Of a stretch of DNA of 8,003 bases, positions 1 through 6,608 are shown in pieces. This DNA is from Bacteroidales bacterium (GTDB lineage: Bacteria; Bacteroidota; Bacteroidia; Bacteroidales; UBA932). The DNA lies in NCBI GenBank assembly GCA_017383945.1, contig JAFNUQ010000154.1, positions 1-8,003 on the forward strand. The letters are read 5' to 3'. Under the pieces are notes generated by a model, which made no database searches, was not told the origin of the DNA, and saw only the letters and a program-made list of their open reading frames with translations. Made by a program: the position numbers and the translations under genes. Numbering within the stretch: position 1 is the first letter of the stretch; the number at the start of each line of letters is the position of its first letter.

Positions 1-537
1 GCTCTGCGCCTGAAGCTCGGCGATATAATTGTCGATATCTACCTGAATATCATCAATTTCTGCTTGAACTTCCTGGGCAGTCTTGACAGGTGTGGCTAGT
101 GCTTTGAGAGGGAAGCCTTCGATATTGCCAAGGATGATGAAGTATACCTTATCCTTGTCTTCATGAATAATCTCCAGCGCATACTTTTCTGCCCAGCTAT
201 TGTCAAATAGCTTAGGGTGGCAGCTGAAGAAATGAGGATCAAAACCAGAGAGTAGAGAAATGTCATATTCACCCCACGCTACCAAGTCTTTGTGCTGCTT
301 CTGGAGCTCGGATTTCTGAGCTTGAAGCGATTTGAGATGGTCATCAGTGAGGGCTTTGAGACACTTAATCTTCTCTTTTGTGTTTTCTATGTCTGAGAGG
401 ATGCCAAGCGATGTGTTGTCGATGGCTTTGTGAGAGCGAGTGATATCAACAACTCCCAACTCTGAGAGCTTGTCAAAGAAATGTTCCTTGTCTGCTCCTA
501 GCAGAATGAAGGAATATTTGGTCATCGGAACTATCAT
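1..537 (-). CDS. atpI: V-type ATPase subunit I (a-type membrane stator), N-terminal part
   Basis: The first 179 codons of subunit I are present; the frame stays open to the window edge, so the gene is cut and the membrane domain is not visible. The start MIVPMTKYSF and the following FFDKLSELGVVDI are typical of the cytoplasmic N-terminal domain of this subunit, which links the peripheral stalks to the membrane half-channels. Residues about 47-85 and 152-179 are charged, helix-prone stretches that fit the two arms of the family's coiled coil. I chose the ATG at 537 because its ATGA overlaps the stop of atpD and an AGGAGG lies 7 bases upstream. An in-frame ATG at 525 is possible, but it would lose the usual MIV beginning. 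The ion half-channel Arg lies in the missing part, so nothing can be said about H+ versus Na+ from this piece. Confidence 0.9.
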   Translation of the reverse strand, partial: MIVPMTKYSFILLGADKEHFFDKLSELGVVDITRSHKAIDNTSLGILSDIENTKEKIKCLKALTDDHLKSLQAQKSELQKQHKDLVAWGEYDISLLSGFDPHFFSCHPKLFDNSWAEKYALEIIHEDKDKVYFIILGNIEGFPLKALATPVKTAQEVQAEIDDIQVDIDNYIAELQAQS

Positions 538-1142
538 AACTCTGCCTCCTCTTCTTCTTGTGCGTGACGAGTCTTGACTATCTTGGAAGCTGCCTTGGTG
601 AGGTTTTCCTCATCTTCCATAAATCGTTTGATCTTGCGGATAGCTTCCTGGTAGCCAGGAATCTGTACTTTCTCGTAAAGGTTTACCTTCTGTGTGGTCT
701 TCTTGCGATTGAATTCAAGGATGTTGCGCTTCTCTTCATAAACCTCAGACTCGATGCCAAGTCTTGTGAGCTCTTTGAGGATGCTCACGCCATCGGCATA
801 CCAAGCAGGTTTTGTGAACGCATTGAAACTCTTGATTTCGTAATGGATTTTGTCAAGCTGCGGGGTATTTACACCTGCAACCTTGACTATCCTCAAGTCC
901 ACATCTGTGATTTTAACCAGTCCCGGGTCAAACTCGTTCCACAACGCAGCGAGGTAGTCGTAGCTCTTGATGGCTTCTTCCAACTCCTCCCTCAGCCTCG
1001 CAGCCTCGCTTTTTGCAATCTGCACGCTTGCACGCAAAGCCGACTCCTTACTCTTGAGGGTAGGGAGAGCGCTGCGACGCATCTTCAGCTGCTTGCCGAG
1101 GTTGGTCAGCGACGTTTTATTGTATTGAAACTTGATTGCCAC
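534..1142 (-). CDS. atpD: V-type ATPase subunit D (central rotor stalk)
   Basis: This 202-residue protein is the central shaft that turns inside the A3B3 head and passes torque to the membrane ring. Length and layout fit the family: an N-terminal helix (residues about 9-65, with NKTSLTNLGKQL near its start), a variable middle, and a long C-terminal helix (about 133-195) that would pair with the first as an antiparallel coiled coil. The start is GTG, two bases after the atpB stop, with a weak GGAAGA 7 bases upstream. The next in-frame Met (residue 21) would delete part of the first helix, so GTG is preferred. The C-terminus is a very acidic tail (EEEEAEL), and its GAG GAG codons also provide the ribosome binding site of the next gene. 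The rotor partner F, which normally binds D, has no visible gene here. Confidence 0.92.
   Translation of the reverse strand: MAIKFQYNKTSLTNLGKQLKMRRSALPTLKSKESALRASVQIAKSEAARLREELEEAIKSYDYLAALWNEFDPGLVKITDVDLRIVKVAGVNTPQLDKIHYEIKSFNAFTKPAWYADGVSILKELTRLGIESEVYEEKRNILEFNRKKTTQKVNLYEKVQIPGYQEAIRKIKRFMEDEENLTKAASKIVKTRHAQEEEEAEL
545..550 (-). promoter_or_regulatory. Strong Shine-Dalgarno for atpI inside the atpD tail
   Basis: AGGAGG on the minus strand, 7 bases before the ATG at 537. It sits in the Glu codons of the acidic end of atpD. It is the only full Shine-Dalgarno match I find next to a start in this window, and it supports the choice of 537 as the atpI start. Because Glu-rich ends readily produce GAGGAG, chance is possible, but the spacing is ideal. 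Confidence 0.6.
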
Positions 1143-1144
1143 GG

Positions 1145-2461
1145 TTAGTTCTTCCAGTATTTGTCGATAAGTACTTGTTTGATACCGGTTTCGGTAGGTG
1201 AGAAGTATTTTGCAAATATCTCCCAGGCAGTGTCAAGCATCTGCTCGATTGTGATATTTACATCGATTGACAGCAATCTTGTTGCATACTCCTTTGCGTA
1301 GTCCAGACAGCGAAGGTCATAGTCTGAGAGGTCAAAACCATTCTCGAGCTTTGTCTTTGCGTTCTGGGCATCGGCATAGAGTCGCACAGATGCGTTCATT
1401 ACCTGTGAGTGGTCCTCTCTTGTCTTCTTTCCTTGAACAAGCTGTTTGAGACGGCTCAATGAGCGGAAAGGATCAACGATTACCTTACCTGAGTCTGAGT
1501 CTGCTCTAAGGAAGAGCTGTCCCTCAGTGATATAACCTGTGTTATCAGGAATTGCGTGTGTGATGTCTCCGTCATTGAGAGTGGTCACGGCAATGATTGT
1601 GATTGAACCGCCGTCCGGGAGCTGCACTGCCTTCTCGTAGATCTTTGCGAGGTCTGAATAGAGAGAACCTGGCATAGAGTCCTTTGACGGAATCTGATCC
1701 ATACGGTTGGATACGATACAGAGAGCATCTGCATAGAGAGTCATATCTGTCAGAAGTACAAGTACTTTCTCGTTTTTATCTACTGCAAAGTACTCTGCAG
1801 CCGCAAGAGCCATATCTGGGATAAGGAGTCGCTCTACGGGCGGTTCTTCTGTAGTGTTTACAAAGCTGACAATCTTGTCAAGAGCACCTGCCGACTCAAA
1901 TTCGTGGCGGAAGAAGAGGTAATCATCATTGGAAAGACCCATACCGCCCAGAATAATCTTATCTACATCTGCTCTAAGTGCAACGTCAGCCATCACCTTG
2001 TTATATGGCTGATCTGGGTCAGCAAAGAACGGAATCTTCTGACCAGATACAAGTGTGTTGTTGAGGTCGATACCTGCAATACCTGTAGGGATGAGCTCAG
2101 ATGGCTGGCGACGCTTGTATGGGTTTACTGATGGTCCACCCACCTCTCTTTCTTCTCCTTCTACCTCAGGGCCGCCGTCAATAGGCTTGCCGTAGGCGTT
2201 GAAGAAACGTCCTGAAAGCTGATCGCTCACCTTGAGTGTCGGAGGAGCTCCTTGGAATGAAACCTCTGCATTGGTCGGCACACCTTCTGTGCCAGAGAAT
2301 ACCTGCAGGGTTACAAGATCTCCTTTTGTTTTTACGACCTGAGCCAGCTTGCCGTTAACTGTTGCAAGCTCATCATTTGAAACTCCATTAGCTTCTAGTG
2401 AGACAGTGGCCTTGGTGATGGCCTGGAGTCTTGTGTATGTGCGTTGATATGCTTTTGCCAT
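1145..2461 (-). CDS. atpB: V-type ATPase subunit B (non-catalytic head subunit)
   Basis: This 438-residue protein alternates with subunit A in the soluble head and completes the nucleotide sites at the A-B interface. Visible landmarks are an N-terminal beta-barrel region (about 1-75), the NPYKRRQPSELIPTGIAGID stretch (113-132), the degenerate P-loop region FFADPDQPYN (145-154), the LLTDMTLYADAL segment (236-247, Walker B-like), MPGSLYSDLAKIYEKA (263-278), and SLSRL (334-338), whose Arg337 fits the arginine finger that reaches into the A site. The ATG at 2461 lies one base after the atpA stop and gives the normal MAKAYQRTY start; reading back to 2518 would only add residues overlapping atpA. 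No Shine-Dalgarno is visible, so translation probably couples to atpA. The lack of a true Walker A motif confirms B rather than A. Confidence 0.95.
   Translation of the reverse strand: MAKAYQRTYTRLQAITKATVSLEANGVSNDELATVNGKLAQVVKTKGDLVTLQVFSGTEGVPTNAEVSFQGAPPTLKVSDQLSGRFFNAYGKPIDGGPEVEGEEREVGGPSVNPYKRRQPSELIPTGIAGIDLNNTLVSGQKIPFFADPDQPYNKVMADVALRADVDKIILGGMGLSNDDYLFFRHEFESAGALDKIVSFVNTTEEPPVERLLIPDMALAAAEYFAVDKNEKVLVLLTDMTLYADALCIVSNRMDQIPSKDSMPGSLYSDLAKIYEKAVQLPDGGSITIIAVTTLNDGDITHAIPDNTGYITEGQLFLRADSDSGKVIVDPFRSLSRLKQLVQGKKTREDHSQVMNASVRLYADAQNAKTKLENGFDLSDYDLRCLDYAKEYATRLLSIDVNITIEQMLDTAWEIFAKYFSPTETGIKQVLIDKYWKN
1150..1155 (-). promoter_or_regulatory. Weak Shine-Dalgarno supporting the GTG start of atpD
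   Basis: GGAAGA on the minus strand ends 7 bases before the GTG at 1142 and lies in the last codons of atpB. It is a modest match, but the position is right and no ATG occurs in frame near the family-typical start. Confidence 0.4.
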
Positions 2462-2462
2462 A

Positions 2463-4205
2463 TTATGAAAGGAGTTTATGGAGCTTCTGCTCGTAGTCTT
2501 TATACTTAGGTCCTTCAAACTCGGAGTAGTTCATCTGTCTGAGTATATTGATGATCTCCTTGAAATGCTTGCGAAGCTCTTCAAAATCTTCAAACTTGAA
2601 TTCCTTCTGACAGATCTGCATAATGAGGTCAAGCATCGCTTTCTGCCTTTCAATAGGGCAGAGAGCATCAATGGCATCAAATGCATCTTGCTGCAGGAAG
2701 GCTCCGTCGATAAGTTCAGACTTCCAGAACGCCTCGTGATAGCTCATTGGCACGCCATCGTCACCAAGGATATTGATCTGATCTGCCATTTCTTTACCTC
2801 TGCGGACGAGATTCTTGGCTGCGTGTACCTTTTCTGTCCAGTTCTTCTCGATCTTATTATTCAGGAACTCAATGATTTCAGGATATTCGAGATACTTTGA
2901 ATATGAGTCAATAGGGTTCACTGCAGGGTATCTCTTCTGGTCTGCACGATTCTGCTCAAGTGCATAGAAACAGCGAGCTGCCTTCTTGGTAGACTCAGTT
3001 ACCGGCTCCTTGAGGTTACCGCCCGCTGGCGAAACAGTACCGATAAATGTGATTGCACCTGTCTGGCCATTGTTGAGCACAACCATACCGGCGCGCGAAT
3101 AGAAGTTTGAGATGATTGCAGAGAGGTCCACTGGGAATGCGTCAGCGCCAGGAAGCTCTTCCATGCGGTTTGACATCTCGCGGAGAGCCTGTGCCCAACG
3201 CGAAGTCGAGTCAGCAAGAAGCAGACATTTGAGACCCATAGCACGATAGTATTCGCATATAGTCATCGCTGTGTATACAGATGCCTCACGTGCTGCAACA
3301 GGCATATTGGAGGTGTTACAGATAATTGTGGTTCTCTCCATCAGGTGGCGACCGGTATGAGGGTCGATGAGTTTAGGGAACTCTGTAAAAATCTCTACTA
3401 CCTCATTTGCACGTTCGCCGCAGGCTGCCATTACAATCACGTCTGCCTCTGCCTGCTTTGCAATAGCGTGCTGAAGCACTGTTTTTCCGCAACCAAATGG
3501 GCCTGGAATGAAGCCTGTACCACCCTCTGCGATAGGATTGAATGTGTCGATTACTCGCACACCCGTTTCCATAATCTTCTGTGGTCTTGGCTTCTCTTTA
3601 TAGCCCTTGACTGCAACTTTTACCGGCCATCTCTGTACCATAGAGACGTTGTGCTCTTCGCCTTCAGCGTCTACAAGCACAGCGATGGTTTCTTCGATGG
3701 TGTATTCTCCTGCCGGGGCTATGCTCTTGATGGTGTATTCGCCCTTGAAGCTGAACGGAACCATGATTTTATGAGGTAGCCACCCTTCCTTGACTTCTCC
3801 CAGCCAGTCTGCAGCAACGACCTTGTCACCGACAGTTGCAATAGGTGTAAATTCCCAGATCTTTTTGTTGTCAAGGGCAGCAGTATATTCTCCTCTCTGT
3901 AGGAAGACTCCTGTCATTGTGGTGAGGTCATTCTGCAGACCATCATAGATACTTGAGAGCAAGCCGGGACCTAGACTGACCTCCAGCATTCTACCCAAGA
4001 ACTCAACTTTGTCGCCACCTTTAAGACCTCTGGTGCTTTCAAAGACCTGAACTGAGGCCTTGTCACCGGTAACTTTGATGACCTCTGCAAGCAGATTGGT
4101 GCCAGCAAGATTGATGTAGCAGAGTTCGTTTTCTGCTACAGGTCCGTCAATAGTCACAGTTACGAGGTTAGATACGATGCCCGTTACCTTTCCTGTTGTG
4201 TTCAT
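2463..4205 (-). CDS. atpA: V-type ATPase catalytic subunit A
   Basis: This 580-residue subunit hydrolyses or makes ATP in the A3B3 head. In order it has an N-terminal beta-barrel (about 1-70), the non-homologous insert that marks A subunits against F-type beta (about 110-200), the Walker A GPFGCGKT (235-242), catalytic Glu in GER (Glu264), the Walker B-containing LLLADSTSRWAQALRE (328-343), and a helical C-terminal domain with FLQQDAFDAIDALCP (503-517). The ATG at 4205 overlaps the stop of the upstream DUF2764 gene as ATGA and gives MNTTGKVTGIV, the expected start; extending to 4391 would add out-of-family sequence antisense to nothing but overlapping the neighbour. The A-rich leader has no Shine-Dalgarno. 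An oddity is the Cys at position 239 of the P-loop, as in eukaryotic V-ATPases, paired with Cys516 in the C-terminal domain. Confidence 0.97.
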   Translation of the reverse strand: MNTTGKVTGIVSNLVTVTIDGPVAENELCYINLAGTNLLAEVIKVTGDKASVQVFESTRGLKGGDKVEFLGRMLEVSLGPGLLSSIYDGLQNDLTTMTGVFLQRGEYTAALDNKKIWEFTPIATVGDKVVAADWLGEVKEGWLPHKIMVPFSFKGEYTIKSIAPAGEYTIEETIAVLVDAEGEEHNVSMVQRWPVKVAVKGYKEKPRPQKIMETGVRVIDTFNPIAEGGTGFIPGPFGCGKTVLQHAIAKQAEADVIVMAACGERANEVVEIFTEFPKLIDPHTGRHLMERTTIICNTSNMPVAAREASVYTAMTICEYYRAMGLKCLLLADSTSRWAQALREMSNRMEELPGADAFPVDLSAIISNFYSRAGMVVLNNGQTGAITFIGTVSPAGGNLKEPVTESTKKAARCFYALEQNRADQKRYPAVNPIDSYSKYLEYPEIIEFLNNKIEKNWTEKVHAAKNLVRRGKEMADQINILGDDGVPMSYHEAFWKSELIDGAFLQQDAFDAIDALCPIERQKAMLDLIMQICQKEFKFEDFEELRKHFKEIINILRQMNYSEFEGPKYKDYEQKLHKLLS

Positions 4206-4807
4206 ATTTGTTGTTTTTTCTTGTTGTCGTATGTTGCACGAATCTCGTTTACGAGTTGCCTGAAGTAGGCCTTGCCTGTTTCTGCATCGAGTTTGAGCCA
4301 TCTGTCGATGATCTTTATCTTGGCGACAAAGGATAGGATTAAATCCAGACTGAATACTTCCATAGCAGCCAGATCGTCTATCACTTCCCACATCTTATCA
4401 TCTAGGGCCTTTTCTCTCTTCACTATGTCTCTACCACTGAGGATGGACATAATCTCATCCTCATATTCAAACGGAGGATTATCCTTGTCCGGATCGAGGA
4501 CCAGGACGTCTGTGCCGGCAGGTCTTTCCAGGGCATCATTCAGATAGGTGACTTTGCAGTTGCGCAGTCCCAGATCAAAACTGAAGTATTCCCTGATAAA
4601 ACGACAACGACTCTGCAGAGCTTTGATATAAAAGTCTGCATTCATATTGTCTGCCTGATAGCCGGAAAGGAAAAACTCAAACAGATTCAGATCGTTACTA
4701 GAGAGTTGTTCCTTGATTTCCTCGATTATGCAATCAGTATCTAGATTTTGTGAAGAGTCGACTTGGATATTGGGCAGAGAGGCAATTATGTATTCATAAT
4801 TATTCAT
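4202..4807 (-). CDS. DUF2764 protein, V-ATPase-associated, probable subunit C equivalent
   Basis: This 201-residue soluble protein has no membrane segment or signal peptide. It belongs to the DUF2764 group that sits between E and A in V-ATPase operons of Bacteroidota, Spirochaetes and Chlamydiae, the place held by subunit C elsewhere. Its role is not established from sequence alone. Two stretches look like pieces of subunit C/d: FDLGLRNCKVTYLN (77-90), with the Leu-Arg-Asn seen in the three-fold repeats of that family, and a C-terminal helix pair around SLDLILSFVAKIKIIDRW (153-170). If it is subunit C, it would form the socket joining central stalk and membrane ring. The ATG at 4807 follows the atpE stop by nine bases; a GGGAG directly touches the ATG, too close to act normally. 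Its stop overlaps the atpA start by four bases (ATGA), which suggests coupled translation. Confidence 0.85.
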   Translation of the reverse strand: MNNYEYIIASLPNIQVDSSQNLDTDCIIEEIKEQLSSNDLNLFEFFLSGYQADNMNADFYIKALQSRCRFIREYFSFDLGLRNCKVTYLNDALERPAGTDVLVLDPDKDNPPFEYEDEIMSILSGRDIVKREKALDDKMWEVIDDLAAMEVFSLDLILSFVAKIKIIDRWLKLDAETGKAYFRQLVNEIRATYDNKKKQQI

Positions 4808-4816
4808 CTCCCGAAT

Positions 4817-5422
4817 CTATCCAAAAAGCAGTTTTCTTGTTACCGGTCTTAGATATTCTGCAATGAGCTCTTTGAAGCTCTCGTCAGTGAGATTTACAAA
4901 CCAGCTACCATCTTTAGGTCCGATTGTAAATCCTCCCTGAATTTTCTTGGAAAACTCAGCTTTGACTTCTGACTTGAGAGTCTTGCTCAACTCACCACTA
5001 ACCCAGGCTTCCATCTCGTCTTTGAGTGCTGCGGGAAGGATGAGGCTAAGCTCAAGTGACTGTTCTGTAGTAAATTTCTGAGCTACAGACAGGATGATTT
5101 CTTTGATAAAGGCGCTATCAGAAAGGGTAGATTTAACCTTGTCTGAAATTGTTGCACCTACAAGCAGATTCTCAATGTCCTTTCTGGTAGCCTGAAGGCT
5201 CTGCTCACTGGCCATCCTGATGTCGGACTCTGCCTTGCTTTTGAGCTTGTCGGCATTTTCTTGAGCTTTGGCAACAATCTGCTGAGCCTCTTCCTTGGCT
5301 GCGGCGATGATCTTCTCAGCATCGCTTTGAGCCTTGGCTAGAAGCTGCTCAGCATCTTGCTTGCCCTTTGAAAGACCTTCGTTGTATAGTCTCTCGGTAA
5401 GTTCCTGTAATTTGTTATTCAT
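4817..5422 (-). CDS. atpE: V-type ATPase subunit E (peripheral stator stalk)
   Basis: This 201-residue protein forms the outer stalk that keeps the A3B3 head from turning. Residues 1-80 are a long Ala-, Glu- and Lys-rich helix; residues 24-67 fall into four successive eleven-residue units, as expected of the right-handed coiled coil of E-type stalks. The C-terminal half (about 95-201) is the globular part that binds the head, with GGFTIGPKDGSWFVNLTDESF (163-183) close to the conserved end seen in the family. I chose the ATG at 5422: the longer reading to 5473 adds an Asn/His-rich stretch unlike the family and overlaps mmdB. It is the first gene of the ATPase module, 43 bases after mmdB, with no Shine-Dalgarno. 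Subunit G, the usual coiled-coil partner, is not seen nearby. Confidence 0.9.
   Translation of the reverse strand: MNNKLQELTERLYNEGLSKGKQDAEQLLAKAQSDAEKIIAAAKEEAQQIVAKAQENADKLKSKAESDIRMASEQSLQATRKDIENLLVGATISDKVKSTLSDSAFIKEIILSVAQKFTTEQSLELSLILPAALKDEMEAWVSGELSKTLKSEVKAEFSKKIQGGFTIGPKDGSWFVNLTDESFKELIAEYLRPVTRKLLFG
5222..5353 (-). repeat. Four tandem eleven-residue coiled-coil units within atpE
   Basis: Residues 24-34, 35-45, 46-56 and 57-67 of subunit E align without gaps. The first unit reads AEQLLAKAQSD. Each unit begins with Ala, has two hydrophobic or long side chains at places 4 and 5, Ala or Ser at place 6, Ala at place 8, and an acidic or amide residue at place 10. This is a hendecad pattern in protein; the DNA units (33 bases each) are diverged and are not a simple tandem repeat. 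Confidence 0.75.
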
Positions 5423-5465
5423 AAAAGTGTGGTTATTGTCTTTAGTGTTATTATGCTGCAAATTG
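5423..5465 (-). other. 43-base gap between the decarboxylase and ATPase modules
   Basis: This is the longest non-coding stretch in the window. It is AT-rich and, on the minus strand, carries a near-repeat AATAACAC ... AATAACCAC. I see no stem followed by a T-run that would end transcription, and no convincing Bacteroidota promoter (TTTG near -33 with TAnnTTTG near -7) inside it. It therefore reads as a leader within one operon. A promoter lying within the mmdB coding end cannot be excluded. Confidence 0.5.
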
Positions 5466-6608
5466 CTAGCCAAGGAATCCTAAGAGGATACCAGCAGCGA
5501 CGGCTGAGCCGATTACTCCGGCTACATTAGGAGCCATCGCGTGAGTGAGCAAGTGGTTGCTCGGATCTGCCTCGAGTCCGACAACTTCGGATACTCGTGC
5601 GGCATCAGGAACTGCAGAAACGCCTGCATTTCCGATGAGTGGGTTAATCTTCTTGCCCTCAGGCAGGAAGAGATTCATAAATTTGGCAAAGGATACTCCG
5701 AAGAATGTGGCCACTACAAATGAAATCAGGCCTAGTCCGAAGATCTTGATTGACGTATCTGAGAGGAATACATCAGCTTGAGTCGATGCACCTACTGTCA
5801 GACCGATGAGTGTGGTTACGATATCAATGAGTGGTCCGCCTACAGTGGTTGCAAGTCTCTTGGTTACTCCACTTTCCTTGAGGAGGTTACCGAAGAAGAG
5901 CATACCTAGAAGAGGCAATCCTGATGGTACGATGAAAGCTGTGCAGATGAAGCCGATGATAGGGAAGATAATCTTCTCTTTTTGAGAAACCGTACGTGGC
6001 TTGCGCATCTTGATGACTCTCTCTTTCTTTGTGGTGAGAAGAAGCATAATAGGTTTCTGAATTACAGGTACCAGCGCCATATATGAGTAGGCTGATACTG
6101 CAATTGCGCCCATCAGCTCCGGAGCTAGCTTAGAGCTAAGGAAGATAGCGGTAGGGCCGTCTGCGCCGCCGATAATGCCGATTGCACCCGCTTCGTTAGG
6201 AGCAAATCCCATCTGTAATGCAAGCAGATATGCACCGAATATGCCGAGCTGCGCTGCTGCACCGATCAAGATGAGCCTAGGCTGCGAAATCAGAGCGGAG
6301 AAGTCCGTCATCGCTCCGATACCTAGAAATATCAATGGAGGGTACCAGCCATAGCGCACACCGTGGTAGAGTATGTTCAATACTGAACCTTCCTCGTACA
6401 GACTGATGTTGAGTCCGGGGAACACGGGAATATTGCCCACGATGATACCAAAACCAATCGGTACCAACAAGAGCGGTTCCCAATGCTTGACGATGCCCAA
6501 TGTGATGAATATCAGTCCGATACCTATCATCACAAGGTGCTGCCAAGTGCAGTTGGCAAATCCTGTAAACTGCCAGAACTGCTGTAAACTGTCAAAAACT
6601 GCTTCCAT
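5466..6608 (-). CDS. mmdB: Na+-transporting methylmalonyl-CoA decarboxylase beta subunit (OadB family)
   Basis: This 380-residue membrane protein takes carboxybiotin from the carrier, drives decarboxylation and exports Na+. Hydrophobic segments run along the whole length. The family signatures are clear: GGADGPTAIF (147-156) with Asp150, Tyr176 in SAYSYMALVP, and INPLIGNAGVSAVPDAARVS (321-340). Spacing lets these be matched to residues essential in Klebsiella OadB: Asp150 to D203, Tyr176 to Y229, Asn322 to N373, Gly326 to G377, Ser331 to S382, Arg338 to R389. It is shorter than the roughly 433-residue enterobacterial protein, with the difference near the N-terminus. Its ATG shares one base with the mmdC stop (TAATG). 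Sequence alone does not separate OadB, MmdB and GcdB; the neighbouring MmdA-type carboxyltransferase points to methylmalonyl-CoA. Confidence 0.93.
   Translation of the reverse strand: MEAVFDSLQQFWQFTGFANCTWQHLVMIGIGLIFITLGIVKHWEPLLLVPIGFGIIVGNIPVFPGLNISLYEEGSVLNILYHGVRYGWYPPLIFLGIGAMTDFSALISQPRLILIGAAAQLGIFGAYLLALQMGFAPNEAGAIGIIGGADGPTAIFLSSKLAPELMGAIAVSAYSYMALVPVIQKPIMLLLTTKKERVIKMRKPRTVSQKEKIIFPIIGFICTAFIVPSGLPLLGMLFFGNLLKESGVTKRLATTVGGPLIDIVTTLIGLTVGASTQADVFLSDTSIKIFGLGLISFVVATFFGVSFAKFMNLFLPEGKKINPLIGNAGVSAVPDAARVSEVVGLEADPSNHLLTHAMAPNVAGVIGSAVAAGILLGFLG

Noticed and set aside
558..1148. A 196-codon open frame on the plus strand opposite atpD
   Set aside because: It mirrors the codons of atpD, has no recognisable domain, and lies wholly inside a confident gene; its hydrophobic Leu/Phe-rich make-up is what the complement of Lys/Glu-rich codons produces.
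3345..3779. Plus-strand open frame of 144 codons opposite atpA
   Set aside because: Antisense shadow of a strongly conserved coding region; no domain and no plausible start signal.
4206..4391. N-terminal extension of atpA to an upstream Met
   Set aside because: It overlaps the DUF2764 gene for 186 bases and adds Arg/Gln-rich sequence unlike any subunit A; the ATGA start at 4205 gives the normal N-terminus.
4808..4812. GGGAG as ribosome binding site of the DUF2764 gene
   Set aside because: It touches the ATG with no spacing, so it could not place the start codon correctly; no better-spaced in-frame start follows nearby.
5423..5473. N-terminal extension of atpE and a possible terminator in the gap before it
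   Set aside because: The added residues are Asn/His-rich and overlap mmdB. The gap holds a weak direct repeat but no stem-loop with a T-run.
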